This document shows positions 8,092 to 14,997 of a DNA stretch of 47,331 nucleotides, in pieces. The notes beneath the pieces are model-generated. The model saw only the letters and a list, made by a program, of their open reading frames with translations. It made no database searches and had not been told where the DNA came from. The stretch's first letter is position 1. Each line of letters starts with the position of its first letter. Source of the stretch: Lachnospiraceae bacterium (GTDB lineage Bacteria > Bacillota_A > Clostridia > Lachnospirales > Lachnospiraceae); NCBI GenBank assembly GCA_017391465.1, contig JAFOYH010000111.1, positions 1-47,331 on the forward strand, written 5' to 3'. The position numbers and the translations under genes were made by a program.

Positions 8092-8116
8092 AGCTGTTTG
8101 TAGGAAGTGTTATACT
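8088..8116 (+). promoter_or_regulatory. Promoter of rpiB overlapping the upstream stop codon
   Basis: TTGAAG (8088-8093) and TATACT (8111-8116) are 17 bp apart, with an extended -10 TG at 8108-8109. The -35 overlaps the TGA of the binding-protein gene. rpiB can therefore be expressed independently as well as by read-through, since no terminator separates the two. Confidence 0.65.
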
Positions 8117-8165
8117 TTAAGACAACGAAATAACTTTGGATTAAGATATAATTGGAGGTAACGAT

Positions 8166-8618
8166 ATGAAAGTAGCATTTGGATGCGATCATGCAGCAAT
8201 TGATTTAAAGAACGAATTACTGAATTATTTAACAGAAAAAGGATATGAGTGTGTAGACTATGGTGCACAGGATCCGAATGTGAAAGTAGATTATCCAATC
8301 TCCGGATTAAAAGTTGCAGAAGCTATTGTGAGTGGTGAAGTGGACAAAGGTGTTTTGATCTGTGGAACGGGTATCGGTATTTCACTTGCAGCAAACAAAG
8401 TGCCTGGTATTCGTGCCGCTGTTTGCAGCGAACCATATTCTGCAAAGTTGACAGTTCAGCATAATAATGCCAATATTATTGCTATGGGCGCACGTGTGGT
8501 TGGTAATGAACTTGCAAAGATGATCGTAGATGCATTCTTCGAAGCGGAATTTGAAGGCGGTCGTCATGCAAACCGTGTGAACATGATTACAGACATTGAA
8601 AAGAAATATAGTAAGTAA
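8166..8618 (+). CDS. rpiB: Ribose-5-phosphate isomerase B (RpiB/LacAB family)
   Basis: This 150-residue cytoplasmic isomerase interconverts ribose-5-P and ribulose-5-P. E. coli RpiB also converts allose-6-P to allulose-6-P. The key residues are in place: D8/H9 (GCDHA), the catalytic-base cysteine C66 in LICGTGIG, and H99 in QHNNAN. Length and motifs fit RpiB rather than a LacA or LacB subunit, because a full single-chain active site is present. GGAGG lies 7 nt before the ATG. Its position after an AlsB-like binding protein suggests a role in allose or ribose use, although rpiB is also a common stand-alone pentose-phosphate gene. Confidence 0.92.
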   Translation: MKVAFGCDHAAIDLKNELLNYLTEKGYECVDYGAQDPNVKVDYPISGLKVAEAIVSGEVDKGVLICGTGIGISLAANKVPGIRAAVCSEPYSAKLTVQHNNANIIAMGARVVGNELAKMIVDAFFEAEFEGGRHANRVNMITDIEKKYSK

Positions 8619-8652
8619 TCGTTTGGATTTTAAATGATTTGAAAAATTCTAT

Positions 8653-8681
8653 TTGAAAAAGCTTATAAATTATAGTATAAT
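8653..8681 (+). promoter_or_regulatory. Promoter of tRNA-Ser
   Basis: TTGAAA (8653-8658) and a perfect TATAAT (8676-8681) have a 17-bp spacer, placing the start near 8688, about 50 nt before the mature tRNA. Confidence 0.75.
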
Positions 8682-8691
8682 AACAGACGTT

Positions 8692-8727
8692 CTGAAAACA
8701 AAGTCCGATTAAAGGGCTTTGTTTCAG
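8692..8727 (+). other. Imperfect hairpin in the tRNA-Ser leader
   Basis: The arm at 8692-8706 pairs with 8714-8727 over about 14 bp with one bulge and one G-U pair; the loop is 7 nt. The octamer CAGACGTT occurs just before and again across the end of the hairpin. It lies between the tRNA promoter and the tRNA 5' end and has no T-run directly after it, so it is not a standard terminator. It may guide 5' processing or act as a weak barrier to read-through from rpiB. Confidence 0.5.
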
Positions 8728-8739
8728 ACGTTGTTTTAT

Positions 8740-8827
8740 GGAGACGTACCGAAGAGGCCATAACGGGACTGACTCGAAATCAGTTTGTCGGGTTACCGGC
8801 ACATGGGTTCGAATCCCATCGTCTCCG
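8740..8827 (+). tRNA. tRNA-Ser (anticodon CGA)
   Basis: The acceptor stem GGAGACG (8740-8746) pairs perfectly with CGTCTCC (8820-8826), with discriminator G at 8827. The anticodon stem is ACTGA/TCAGT with loop CTCGAAA, giving anticodon CGA at 8775-8777, which reads UCG. A long variable arm with its own hairpin (GTCGGGTTACCGGC) is typical of class II serine tRNAs. The T arm is ATGGG-TTCGAAT-CCCAT. The 3' CCA is not encoded. The tRNA stands alone with its own promoter and terminator. Confidence 0.97.
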
Positions 8828-8828
8828 T

Positions 8829-8858
8829 TAAAAAAACCGCTTATTAAGCGGTTTTTTT
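8829..8858. terminator. Bidirectional terminator after tRNA-Ser
   Basis: AAAAAACCGCTT and AAGCGGTTTTTT form a perfect 12-bp stem around a 3-nt loop. It ends the tRNA transcript and, on the other strand, the membrane protein gene that ends at 8868. Confidence 0.9.
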
Positions 8859-8867
8859 GTTTTCTAT

Positions 8868-9599
8868 CTAAATATTCTTTTTTTCGTATAAGGCCTGGCT
8901 TTGTTGAATGGCTAATAAATACAAATGAGGGTATTCATTTTTGATATAACTTATATGTAAGAACCAGTTGGACAGAAGACCTCGAAGGACACGTTCAATG
9001 TCGGATTTAAGATGAAGATATTCTGTTTCGCTGAGATGGGACAGATCATTGCGAATTGAAAGTTCATCAGACAGATGTAAAATGGCCCATAACATGTCGG
9101 TGAAATTTTCATGGTCAAAAAGTAAAGGGTTGGACGTAACAATAAGTAATGCCATGCGTTTTTCACTGAAGCTGATTTTGAGTTCTTCAAGATGTTTTGG
9201 AGTGAAATGAATATCAAAATCAAAGTGTTCCATCAACGCGGATGCTTTGATAAATTGTTCAGGTGTCCATTGGTGATCGATTTTTAATAAATTTTGTAAT
9301 TCAGAAGATGGTATTGTTAAGGAAAGTAAATATTTCAATAATTTAAATCCGTTTTCAGAAAAGAAGGAGCTGGCTAACATACGTGTTTTATTCATACGAT
9401 TCTGTTTTTCGTGTTCATCCATAATCTTTCCGACAACAATAGTTGCAACAGCAATTGTTATCGGGAGGAATGCCCAGTCTTGAAGAAAATAAAAAAGGGT
9501 TGTCTTTGGATCATGAAATAAAATAATTTGTAAAAGATAGATTATGGCAGAAATTCCAAAGAGTAAAATGATGATTAATAATGTTCTGTTTTTTTTCAT
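8868..9599 (-). CDS. Membrane protein with two N-terminal helices and a cytoplasmic domain, unknown function
   Basis: I do not recognise a family for this 243-residue protein. Two transmembrane segments lie near 6-28 and 42-61. A soluble alpha-helical domain of about 180 residues follows, without recognisable catalytic motifs; it has repeated LEEL/LSDELS-type helices and is rich in His and Leu. The ATG at 9599 has GGATGG about 9 nt upstream. The gene is transcribed alone from a promoter facing away from the flavodoxin-like gene and converges on the tRNA-Ser terminator. Its reading frame, ribosome binding site and isolated promoter support a real gene. Confidence 0.75.
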   Translation of the reverse strand: MKKNRTLLIIILLFGISAIIYLLQIILFHDPKTTLFYFLQDWAFLPITIAVATIVVGKIMDEHEKQNRMNKTRMLASSFFSENGFKLLKYLLSLTIPSSELQNLLKIDHQWTPEQFIKASALMEHFDFDIHFTPKHLEELKISFSEKRMALLIVTSNPLLFDHENFTDMLWAILHLSDELSIRNDLSHLSETEYLHLKSDIERVLRGLLSNWFLHISYIKNEYPHLYLLAIQQSQALYEKKNI

Positions 9600-9643
9600 A
9601 TTTGTTCCATCCTGATGTTCATGTTGATTTGATGTTTCTTCTT

Positions 9644-9674
9644 AGTATAGCAGAAAACATATCGTTGCGTCTAA
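9644..9674 (-). promoter_or_regulatory. Promoter of the minus-strand membrane protein gene
   Basis: On the minus strand an extended -10 TGCTATACT (9644-9652) is preceded by a weak -35 TTAGAC (9669-9674) at 19 bp. It lies back to back with the plus-strand promoter at 9680. Confidence 0.5.
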
Positions 9675-9679
9675 AAATA

Positions 9680-9688
9680 TGATATAAT
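9680..9688 (+). promoter_or_regulatory. Extended -10 promoter of the flavodoxin-fold reductase gene
   Basis: TGATATAAT is a perfect extended -10. No good -35 is visible. It is divergent from the promoter at 9644-9674. Confidence 0.5.
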
Positions 9689-9735
9689 ATTTTCAGCTTT
9701 TTTGTTTATATAAAATGATTAGGAGTGGATTAGAA

Positions 9736-10311
9736 ATGAAAATACTCGTAGTGGATGCATGTATGCGTGGAGAATCCTCCAGAACTCGCAGATTATATGA
9801 AAAATTATTGGAATGTCAGGCAAAGGGTTATGATATCGAAGTATTAAAACTTGCAGAAGAGAAATTGCTGCCAATGTCTGGAGAAGAAACCGAAGTAAGG
9901 GCAGAATTGGTTGATGCAGGCATGTTTGAACATCCTGTGTTTGATTATGCCAATCAGTTTAAAAATGCAGATTGTATCATTGTGGCAGCACCTTATTGGG
10001 ATTTGTCGTTCCCATCTGTATTAAAAGTTTATTTTGAACACATTTCCGTGGCAGGTATTACATTTGGATATGAGGGAGCGGATTGTGTCGGATATTGCAA
10101 GGCAAAGAAACTTATTTATTTAAGCACATGTGGAGGATTTCTTCAGGGAGGACATCTGGGTGCAATGTATGTGAAAGCTTTAGCTGAAATGTTTGGTATA
10201 TATCATTTTGAGGAATTTGCCGTAGAAGGTCTCGACATAGATCCGACACAGGTTGAAAGGTTGATGTCTGAAGGTTTTGAACGGATGTTGTCCAAAATCT
10301 CTGTGATTTAG
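9736..10311 (+). CDS. Flavodoxin-fold NAD(P)H oxidoreductase (azoreductase/quinone reductase type)
   Basis: The 191-residue protein begins with the FMN-phosphate-binding strand and loop ILVVDACMRGESSRTRRL. The AAPYWDLSFPSVLKVYFEH stretch is typical of the NADH:quinone/azoreductase family, and LIYLSTCGGFLQGGHLG follows near 135. Such enzymes reduce quinones, nitro or azo compounds with bound FMN in the cytoplasm; the natural substrate is unknown. The ATG at 9736 is preferred, with AGGAG 11 nt upstream; an ATG at 9715 precedes this site and is less likely. It has its own promoter, and no clear terminator was seen after it. Confidence 0.82.
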   Translation: MKILVVDACMRGESSRTRRLYEKLLECQAKGYDIEVLKLAEEKLLPMSGEETEVRAELVDAGMFEHPVFDYANQFKNADCIIVAAPYWDLSFPSVLKVYFEHISVAGITFGYEGADCVGYCKAKKLIYLSTCGGFLQGGHLGAMYVKALAEMFGIYHFEEFAVEGLDIDPTQVERLMSEGFERMLSKISVI

Positions 10312-10329
10312 GGAGAAATCGGCTTTATC

Positions 10330-10335
10330 GTCGAA
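10330..10335 (+). promoter_or_regulatory. 0A-box-like site 1 upstream of the Spo0A-C gene
   Basis: ATCGTCGAA matches the recalled Spo0A consensus TTTGTCGAA at 7 of 9 positions; the coordinates give the GTCGAA core. It lies about 130 nt upstream of a gene encoding a Spo0A DNA-binding domain. Confidence 0.35.
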
Positions 10336-10368
10336 GTGTGTGAAACCCCTGTTTTTTTAAGTGGATAA

Positions 10369-10397
10369 TTTAAAATCCATGTTTTTTTCGGTATACT
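10369..10397 (+). promoter_or_regulatory. Possible promoter of the Spo0A-C gene
   Basis: TATACT (10392-10397) is preceded at 17 bp by a weak TTTAAA (10369-10374). The weak -35 would suit an activated promoter. Confidence 0.45.
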
Positions 10398-10425
10398 GAG
10401 GATACTTAATACAAACAAAGATAAA

Positions 10426-10431
10426 GTCGAA
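10426..10431 (+). promoter_or_regulatory. 0A-box-like site 2 upstream of the Spo0A-C gene
   Basis: A second GTCGAA core (AAAGTCGAA, 6 of 9 to consensus) lies about 30 nt downstream of the -10 and 36 nt before the start codon, where binding would repress. Confidence 0.3.
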
Positions 10432-10461
10432 TTAAGTGAGTATACAATTCAGGAGGAAAAC

Positions 10462-10794
10462 ATGAAAGAAATTTATAACGTTTTACAATCATTGGGGATT
10501 CATCGAACATATAAGGGATATTATTATGTGGCCGAGGCTGTACGTCTGGTCATGAAAGATGCATCACTTTTACTTTACATTTCAAAATCCTTATATCCAG
10601 CAATAGCCAGAGTTTATGATACAACAATCAGTTGCGTCGAAAGAAATATACGAACGGTGATTACCAGTTGTTGGGAGAGCGAGTATATGTCTCAGCTTGA
10701 AATGATTGCTGGTGTACGTTTATACAAAAAGCCAACATCTGGGGAATTTATTGATATCCTGGCCAATTATTTGAATTCACAATGTGAATCATAA
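10462..10794 (+). CDS. Stand-alone Spo0A C-terminal DNA-binding domain protein
   Basis: Nearly all of this 110-residue protein aligns by eye with the effector domain of the sporulation regulator Spo0A. It has LGIHRTYKGYYYVAEAV, then LYPAIARVYDTT, the recognition-helix region ISCVERNIRTVI, and the closing PTSGEFIDILANYL. The receiver domain that carries the phosphorylated aspartate in Spo0A is absent, and no fragment of it is visible upstream. It may therefore bind 0A boxes without phosphorelay control, or compete with Spo0A. GGAGG lies 6 nt before the ATG. The gene is monocistronic, with two GTCGAA cores upstream and a terminator after it. Confidence 0.88.
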   Translation: MKEIYNVLQSLGIHRTYKGYYYVAEAVRLVMKDASLLLYISKSLYPAIARVYDTTISCVERNIRTVITSCWESEYMSQLEMIAGVRLYKKPTSGEFIDILANYLNSQCES

Positions 10795-10800
10795 TATAAT

Positions 10801-10847
10801 AAAGAGGGAATCTCAAAGCTTAAAAAAGTTTTTGTGATGCCCTCTTT
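10801..10847. terminator. Convergent terminator hairpin
   Basis: AAAGAGGG (10801-10808) pairs with CCCTCTTT (10840-10847), and an imperfect inner stem extends it. It lies between the Spo0A-C gene (+) and the desulfhydrase gene (-) and can serve both. Confidence 0.7.
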
Positions 10848-10872
10848 GTGCATGTTCTATAAAAATATGGAT

Positions 10873-11865
10873 TTATGGAAGTATAGTCACACCACTCATA
10901 AGTTCATTTTCAAAAGCGTTCTGGTGACTTGGGGTATAAATTCCCGGCATGCCGCCGGTGTGAATAAAAATGACAGTTTCACCTTTTTTAATATGGCCTT
11001 TTTCAATCATCTCCAGAAGACCGGCAAAAGCCTTTCCGGTATAACATGGATCAAGGACAATGGCTTCATTTTGACCCATTTCATAGATGGCGTTGCGCAC
11101 CTGTTGAGAAGGAAGGTTATAGCCGCCATATAAATAATTGGTTTCAATAAGGAAATCTTCTTTTGTAACGTTAAAATCCAGGTTCCAGGCGGTTTTGATT
11201 GATTGATAGTAATTTTTCGCGAACGTATAGATATCATCCTCGTATGGCATGATCTGTATTCCTGTGAGTTTCAGATTAGAATTGTATAATCCACAAAAAA
11301 GTCCCATATAGGTGCCCATACTTCCAAGGGCAACGATAACATGACCTGATTTAAAGTCGTTTTTTAGTTCCTGTGCACATTCGTAATATCCGAGAGCACC
11401 GATTTCATTGGAACCGCCCATAGGAATAAAATAACAGGTTTCACCAAGAGCTTTGTACTTTTGAATAACAGTGTTGACGACATCCATCAATTCGGTGCCA
11501 TCGGGTTTGTGTAAAATAATTTCTGCACCAAAAATTCGGTCAAGCAGCATATTGGCAGTGAGTTCGCCCGGATATTCGTCCATGCAGACTATGGTACACT
11601 TCATTTGATATTTGGCAGCAAGAGCTGCAGTCAGACGGCCGTGATTTGTTTGGGCACCACCAACGGTGATAAGCATAGTAGCGCCTTTTTCTTTGGCATC
11701 ATGAAGCAGGTATTCAAGTTTTCTGAGTTTGTTGCCGCCGAAGCCAAATTCGGTAAGATCATCACGTTTTAAATATAATTCAATACCAAGTTTTTTTGAA
11801 AGATTGGCCAGATAAGTGACAGGGGTTGGCAGACTCAGACAAGATTCTTTTTTGAATTCGATCAT
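10873..11865 (-). CDS. PLP-dependent D-cysteine desulfhydrase / ACC deaminase-family enzyme
   Basis: The 330-residue protein belongs to the ACC deaminase/D-cysteine desulfhydrase branch of fold-type II PLP enzymes. The PLP lysine is K46 in GFGGNKLRKL. The substrate-carboxylate motif TVGGAQTNHGR follows near 75, and a phosphate-cup region GSMGTYMGL lies near 195. The family degrades D-cysteine to pyruvate, sulfide and ammonia or deaminates related amino acids; the substrate cannot be fixed here. The ATG at 11865 has GGAAGGA about 10 nt upstream; a TTG at 11886 lacks a site. It is transcribed alone from its own promoter. Confidence 0.85.
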   Translation of the reverse strand: MIEFKKESCLSLPTPVTYLANLSKKLGIELYLKRDDLTEFGFGGNKLRKLEYLLHDAKEKGATMLITVGGAQTNHGRLTAALAAKYQMKCTIVCMDEYPGELTANMLLDRIFGAEIILHKPDGTELMDVVNTVIQKYKALGETCYFIPMGGSNEIGALGYYECAQELKNDFKSGHVIVALGSMGTYMGLFCGLYNSNLKLTGIQIMPYEDDIYTFAKNYYQSIKTAWNLDFNVTKEDFLIETNYLYGGYNLPSQQVRNAIYEMGQNEAIVLDPCYTGKAFAGLLEMIEKGHIKKGETVIFIHTGGMPGIYTPSHQNAFENELMSGVTILP

Positions 11866-11901
11866 GGTTATTTCGTCCTTCCTCAATACATTGATGGTTT
11901 T

Positions 11902-11930
11902 AGTGTAGGGCTGATTTTTATAAAAGTCAA
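11902..11930 (-). promoter_or_regulatory. Promoter of the D-cysteine desulfhydrase-like gene
   Basis: On the minus strand TTGACT (11925-11930) and TACACT (11902-11907) are 17 bp apart. Confidence 0.7.
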
Positions 11931-11964
11931 TCTTTTTAAGATGGGTGTTTTTTTAGATGAATTG

Positions 11965-11973
11965 TGGTATACT
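11965..11973 (+). promoter_or_regulatory. Extended -10 promoter of trxB
   Basis: TGGTATACT forms an extended -10 about 35 nt before the start codon. The -35 region is weak. It is divergent from the promoter at 11902-11930. Confidence 0.5.
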
Positions 11974-12008
11974 TGGATGTATGAATAATATAAGTCTGGA
12001 GGTATGGT

Positions 12009-12920
12009 ATGTACGATATAGTTATAGTTGGTGCTGGTACTGCGGGGCTTTCTGCAGCGATTTATGGTGTGCGTGCGGGCAAATCCGTTCTTGTGTTAGA
12101 AAGTACAACGTATGGTGGTCAGATTGTGAATTCACCGGAAGTAGAAAATTATCCGGGAATTGCAAAAACATCTGGTTTTGAATTTGCAACCGCATTGTAT
12201 GAACAGGCAGAAAGTCTTGGTGCAGAGATCGATTTTGATGAAGTTGTTCGTGTAGAAAAAGATGGGAATGACTTTGTTGTATATACAGAAGATCGGGAGA
12301 TACCATGTCATTCCGTGATTTTGGCGACAGGTGCTAAAAATCGTCCATTGGGTGTTGAAAGAGAAGAACAGATGGTAGGAGCCGGAGTATCTTATTGTGC
12401 AACCTGTGATGGTGCATTTTTCAGAGGTCAGAAGACAATTGTTGTCGGTGGAGGCAATACAGCTCTTGAAGATGCAGAGTTTTTAAGCAATTTCTGTGAA
12501 AAGGTGTACGTTGTTCATCGAAGAGATGAATTCCGAGGAGAACAGTGGTTGGTAAATACATTGTCTAAAAAAGAAAACGTAGAGTTTGTCATGGATAGTG
12601 TTGTGACAGAAATCCTTGGGGATCGTCGGGTGGAAGGTGTTCGAATTAAAAATGTTAAAACGGATGCGTTGACAGAACTTGAGGTCACGGGAATCTTTGT
12701 TGCCATTGGTCAGATGCCGGATAATAAAGCATTTGAAGATTTGGTTGATCTTGATGGCGGTGGTTATATCAGAGGTCAGGAAGACTGCAGGACAAGTTGT
12801 GAGGGTGTATTTGTTGCGGGAGATTGTCGTACGAAAGTTGTTCGTCAGCTTGCGACAGCCACTGCGGATGGTGCGGTTGCAGGACTTGCGGCATGTGAAT
12901 ATGTGAATAAGAATAATTAA
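12009..12920 (+). CDS. trxB: Thioredoxin reductase (NADPH)
   Basis: This FAD enzyme passes electrons from NADPH to thioredoxin in the cytoplasm. The N-terminal FAD motif GAGTAGLSAA begins at residue 8. YGGQIVNSPEVENYPG follows. The redox-active pair is C130-A-T-C133 in YCATCDGAFF, the NADPH motif is VGGGNTALEDA near 144, and the late FAD motif is VFVAGDCR near 270. Length 303 fits the low-molecular-weight type. GGAGG lies 7 nt before the ATG. No thioredoxin gene is adjacent. It ends at a terminator shared with the opposing sda genes. Confidence 0.95.
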   Translation: MYDIVIVGAGTAGLSAAIYGVRAGKSVLVLESTTYGGQIVNSPEVENYPGIAKTSGFEFATALYEQAESLGAEIDFDEVVRVEKDGNDFVVYTEDREIPCHSVILATGAKNRPLGVEREEQMVGAGVSYCATCDGAFFRGQKTIVVGGGNTALEDAEFLSNFCEKVYVVHRRDEFRGEQWLVNTLSKKENVEFVMDSVVTEILGDRRVEGVRIKNVKTDALTELEVTGIFVAIGQMPDNKAFEDLVDLDGGGYIRGQEDCRTSCEGVFVAGDCRTKVVRQLATATADGAVAGLAACEYVNKNN

Positions 12921-12944
12921 AAGATAAAGTTTGAATATGATATC

Positions 12945-12978
12945 AGGCCTGTTAGGAATGTTTCCAGACAGGCCTTTA
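12945..12978. terminator. Bidirectional terminator between trxB and sdaAA
   Basis: AGGCCTGT/ACAGGCCT form an 8-bp stem continued by GGAA/TTCC, with T-rich flanks. Confidence 0.8.
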
Positions 12979-12998
12979 TAATTGGGATTCTATATCAA

Positions 12999-13880
12999 TT
13001 ATTGAGATTGTTTCCATTTGATTTTACAGGCATGACAGGCACTTTTGGAAGTTGCTGTGCCTCCTTGTGATGTTTCGCGAAGGGACATAGGTAAAGAACG
13101 TCCGACGCGATACATAATTTCGATAGCTTCATCAATTGGAACAACACTTTCGATGCCGCTGAGAGCGATTTCTGCGCTGATCAATGCATTGGACGCACCC
13201 ATGGCATTTCGATTCTGACAAGGGACCTCGACAAGACCGCCAACGGGATCACAGACAAGACCGAGGATATTGATCAATGCAAAAGCTGCAGCATCCAGAC
13301 ATTGTTTGGGAGAGCCGCCTCGAAGCTGGGTCATGGCGGCAGCAGCCATGGCGCTTGCCGAACCTACTTCAGCCTGACATCCGCCTTCAGCTCCGGCAGT
13401 CGTAGCATTGCGTGTAATCAGATATCCGATGGCGGATGCAGTGTACAAAACTTCGATAATTTCGGCATCCGTGAGATGATATTCTTCCTGTGCAGCACAA
13501 AGCACACCGGGAATGACACCAGAAGAACCTGCTGTTGGAGCAGCAACAATGAGACCCATTGAAGCATTGACTTCCAAAACACCGACAGCATAGGTAATGG
13601 CTTTCGATACAAGAGGACCACATATGTTTTTGCCTTCCATACGAAGGGCATTTAGTCGTTTGCTTTCACCGCCGATCATACCACCCATACCGACCAGATT
13701 CTCGGTCAGAGAACGACGAATGGCCTGTTTCATGATGGAGTATGCAAGATTCATTTTTTTGTTGACCTCAATGGCATCTTCTTCTAAATAAGTGGTTTCT
13801 CGAGTAAACATGATCTGTGAGATCGGTAAATGATGGGATTCACACAGGTCGAGTAATTGTTTTCCATTTGTAAAATTCAT
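12999..13880 (-). CDS. sdaAA: L-serine dehydratase, iron-sulfur-dependent, alpha subunit
   Basis: With the beta subunit it deaminates L-serine to pyruvate and ammonia using a [4Fe-4S] cluster that is sensitive to oxygen. The 293-residue subunit carries cluster cysteines C168 (EGGCQAE), C210 (GLVCDPVGG) and C221 (VPCQNRN); the spacings of 42 and 11 residues fit the family as I recall it. A C-terminal SACHACK (C282, C285) can supply the tail ligand. PTAGSSGVIPG near 115 is the conserved substrate region. The ATG at 13880 follows GGAGG by 8 nt. The gene begins 17 nt after the stop of sdaAB, so the two form one operon. Confidence 0.95.
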   Translation of the reverse strand: MNFTNGKQLLDLCESHHLPISQIMFTRETTYLEEDAIEVNKKMNLAYSIMKQAIRRSLTENLVGMGGMIGGESKRLNALRMEGKNICGPLVSKAITYAVGVLEVNASMGLIVAAPTAGSSGVIPGVLCAAQEEYHLTDAEIIEVLYTASAIGYLITRNATTAGAEGGCQAEVGSASAMAAAAMTQLRGGSPKQCLDAAAFALINILGLVCDPVGGLVEVPCQNRNAMGASNALISAEIALSGIESVVPIDEAIEIMYRVGRSLPMSLRETSQGGTATSKSACHACKIKWKQSQ

Positions 13881-13897
13881 GATTCTATCCTCCTTCA

Positions 13898-14569
13898 TTA
13901 AATAGCAGGGACAACCGTCGCATCAATAATAGCTTCATTACATAGAAGTACCTGAATGATGGATGGGTTGATCGGAGAATCGACTTCAATGATGGAATAA
14001 GCAGAATCACCTTTAGCCTTTCGATACACACGCATGAAAGCAATATTAAGATCAATACTGCTGCATACAGTGGTGATATAAGCAAGCACACCTTTAACGT
14101 CACGATGGTGAATAATGAGTGTAGAATAGGCACCGGAAAGAGCAATTTCAATTCCGTTTAATTTACGGATCAAAGCATTCCCTCCGCCTACCGATTCGCC
14201 GCGAAGTGTAATATTGGAACCGTTTTCACACTGGATAAAAATATCAACGGTGTTTGGATGAACGTCTTTGTCTGTGGTATTTTCAATAAATTCATAAATT
14301 AAACCCTGTTCATCTGCCAAACGAAAAGAATCGCGAATATGTTCGTCATCTGGATGAAATCCTAAAATACCACCAACAAGTGCACGATCGGTACCATGTC
14401 CACGATATGTCCAGGCAAAAGAACCGTAAAGCGTAAAAATAACTTTTGAAATTTTAGCAGGTGCCAGTTTCCCGGCAAGATGAGCAATACGTAAGGCACC
14501 TGCGGTATGGGAACTGGATGGTCCGATCATATTCGGCCCGATAACATCAAACATTCGAATATCATTCAT
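13898..14569 (-). CDS. sdaAB: L-serine dehydratase, iron-sulfur-dependent, beta subunit
   Basis: The 223-residue subunit starts with the family motif FDVIGPNMIGPSSSHTAGA. A SYG-like GHGTDRALVGGILG stretch follows near 57-70. A C-terminal ACT-type regulatory domain begins near 148 (STLIIHHRDVKGVLAYI), which in related enzymes may bind serine. GGAGAG lies 8 nt before the ATG at 14569. It is the first gene of the minus-strand sdaAB-sdaAA operon and is divergent from a small unknown gene, with both promoters packed into about 110 bp. Confidence 0.95.
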   Translation of the reverse strand: MNDIRMFDVIGPNMIGPSSSHTAGALRIAHLAGKLAPAKISKVIFTLYGSFAWTYRGHGTDRALVGGILGFHPDDEHIRDSFRLADEQGLIYEFIENTTDKDVHPNTVDIFIQCENGSNITLRGESVGGGNALIRKLNGIEIALSGAYSTLIIHHRDVKGVLAYITTVCSSIDLNIAFMRVYRKAKGDSAYSIIEVDSPINPSIIQVLLCNEAIIDATVVPAI

Positions 14570-14596
14570 ATTTTGCTCTCCTTTTCTATAGTTCTA

Positions 14597-14605
14597 TGAT
14601 ATAAT
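14597..14605 (+). promoter_or_regulatory. Extended -10 promoter of the 75-residue gene
   Basis: TGATATAAT is a perfect extended -10 about 75 nt upstream of the small gene. Its -35 zone overlaps the ribosome binding site of the divergent sdaAB. Confidence 0.45.
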
Positions 14606-14681
14606 AAAAAAGATAGAATTAAAAGAAGAATCCGACATAAATTATCGATGGAATACATAGATTGAATTGAAGGGAGACAGC

Positions 14682-14909
14682 ATGTATCAAAAAATTCTGA
14701 CGAAACCCCGGAAATGGGATGAAAGATCATTGGCATTGGCGACAAAAGAGGAGCTGATCGCAGACCTTTTATTACGTAAGGCCCGGTTTCAAAATCGTAA
14801 ATTCTCCAGATTTCCATGGGATGCACATGCCCGAAAACAGGAGATCTACTGGATTGAAGTCGTGAATAGAGAACTTGAACAGAGAAATCAATGGATTATG
14901 GGGGACTAA
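14682..14909 (+). CDS. Small basic protein of unknown function
   Basis: I do not recognise this 75-residue protein. It is soluble, basic and Trp-containing, with one long predicted helix (SLALATKEELIADLLLRKA, about 16-34). A charged second half carries FPWDAHARKQEIYWIEVVN. There are no cysteines and no membrane segment. GGGAG lies 6 nt before the ATG; a TTG at 14667 in the same frame is less likely. A promoter upstream and a terminator that overlaps its stop codon support a real gene. It is a plausible nucleic-acid- or protein-binding adaptor, which is inference from composition only. Confidence 0.65.
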   Translation: MYQKILTKPRKWDERSLALATKEELIADLLLRKARFQNRKFSRFPWDAHARKQEIYWIEVVNRELEQRNQWIMGD

Positions 14910-14927
14910 GATGCGTCCTCCTTTTTT
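14900..14927 (+). terminator. Terminator overlapping the stop codon of the 75-residue gene
   Basis: GGGGGAC (14900-14906) pairs with GTCCTCC (14915-14921, one G-U pair) and is followed by six Ts. The stop codon lies in the loop. Confidence 0.75.
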
Positions 14928-14929
14928 CG

Positions 14930-14958
14930 TTGATAAATTAAATGTTTGTTGATATAAT
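14930..14958 (+). promoter_or_regulatory. Promoter of the acidic-tail membrane protein gene
   Basis: TTGATA (14930-14935) and a perfect TATAAT (14953-14958) have a 17-bp spacer and an extended TG at 14950-14951. Confidence 0.7.
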
Positions 14959-14997
14959 AAACCCATATTTTTAATTTCATCAAGGAGGGGAAGGATG

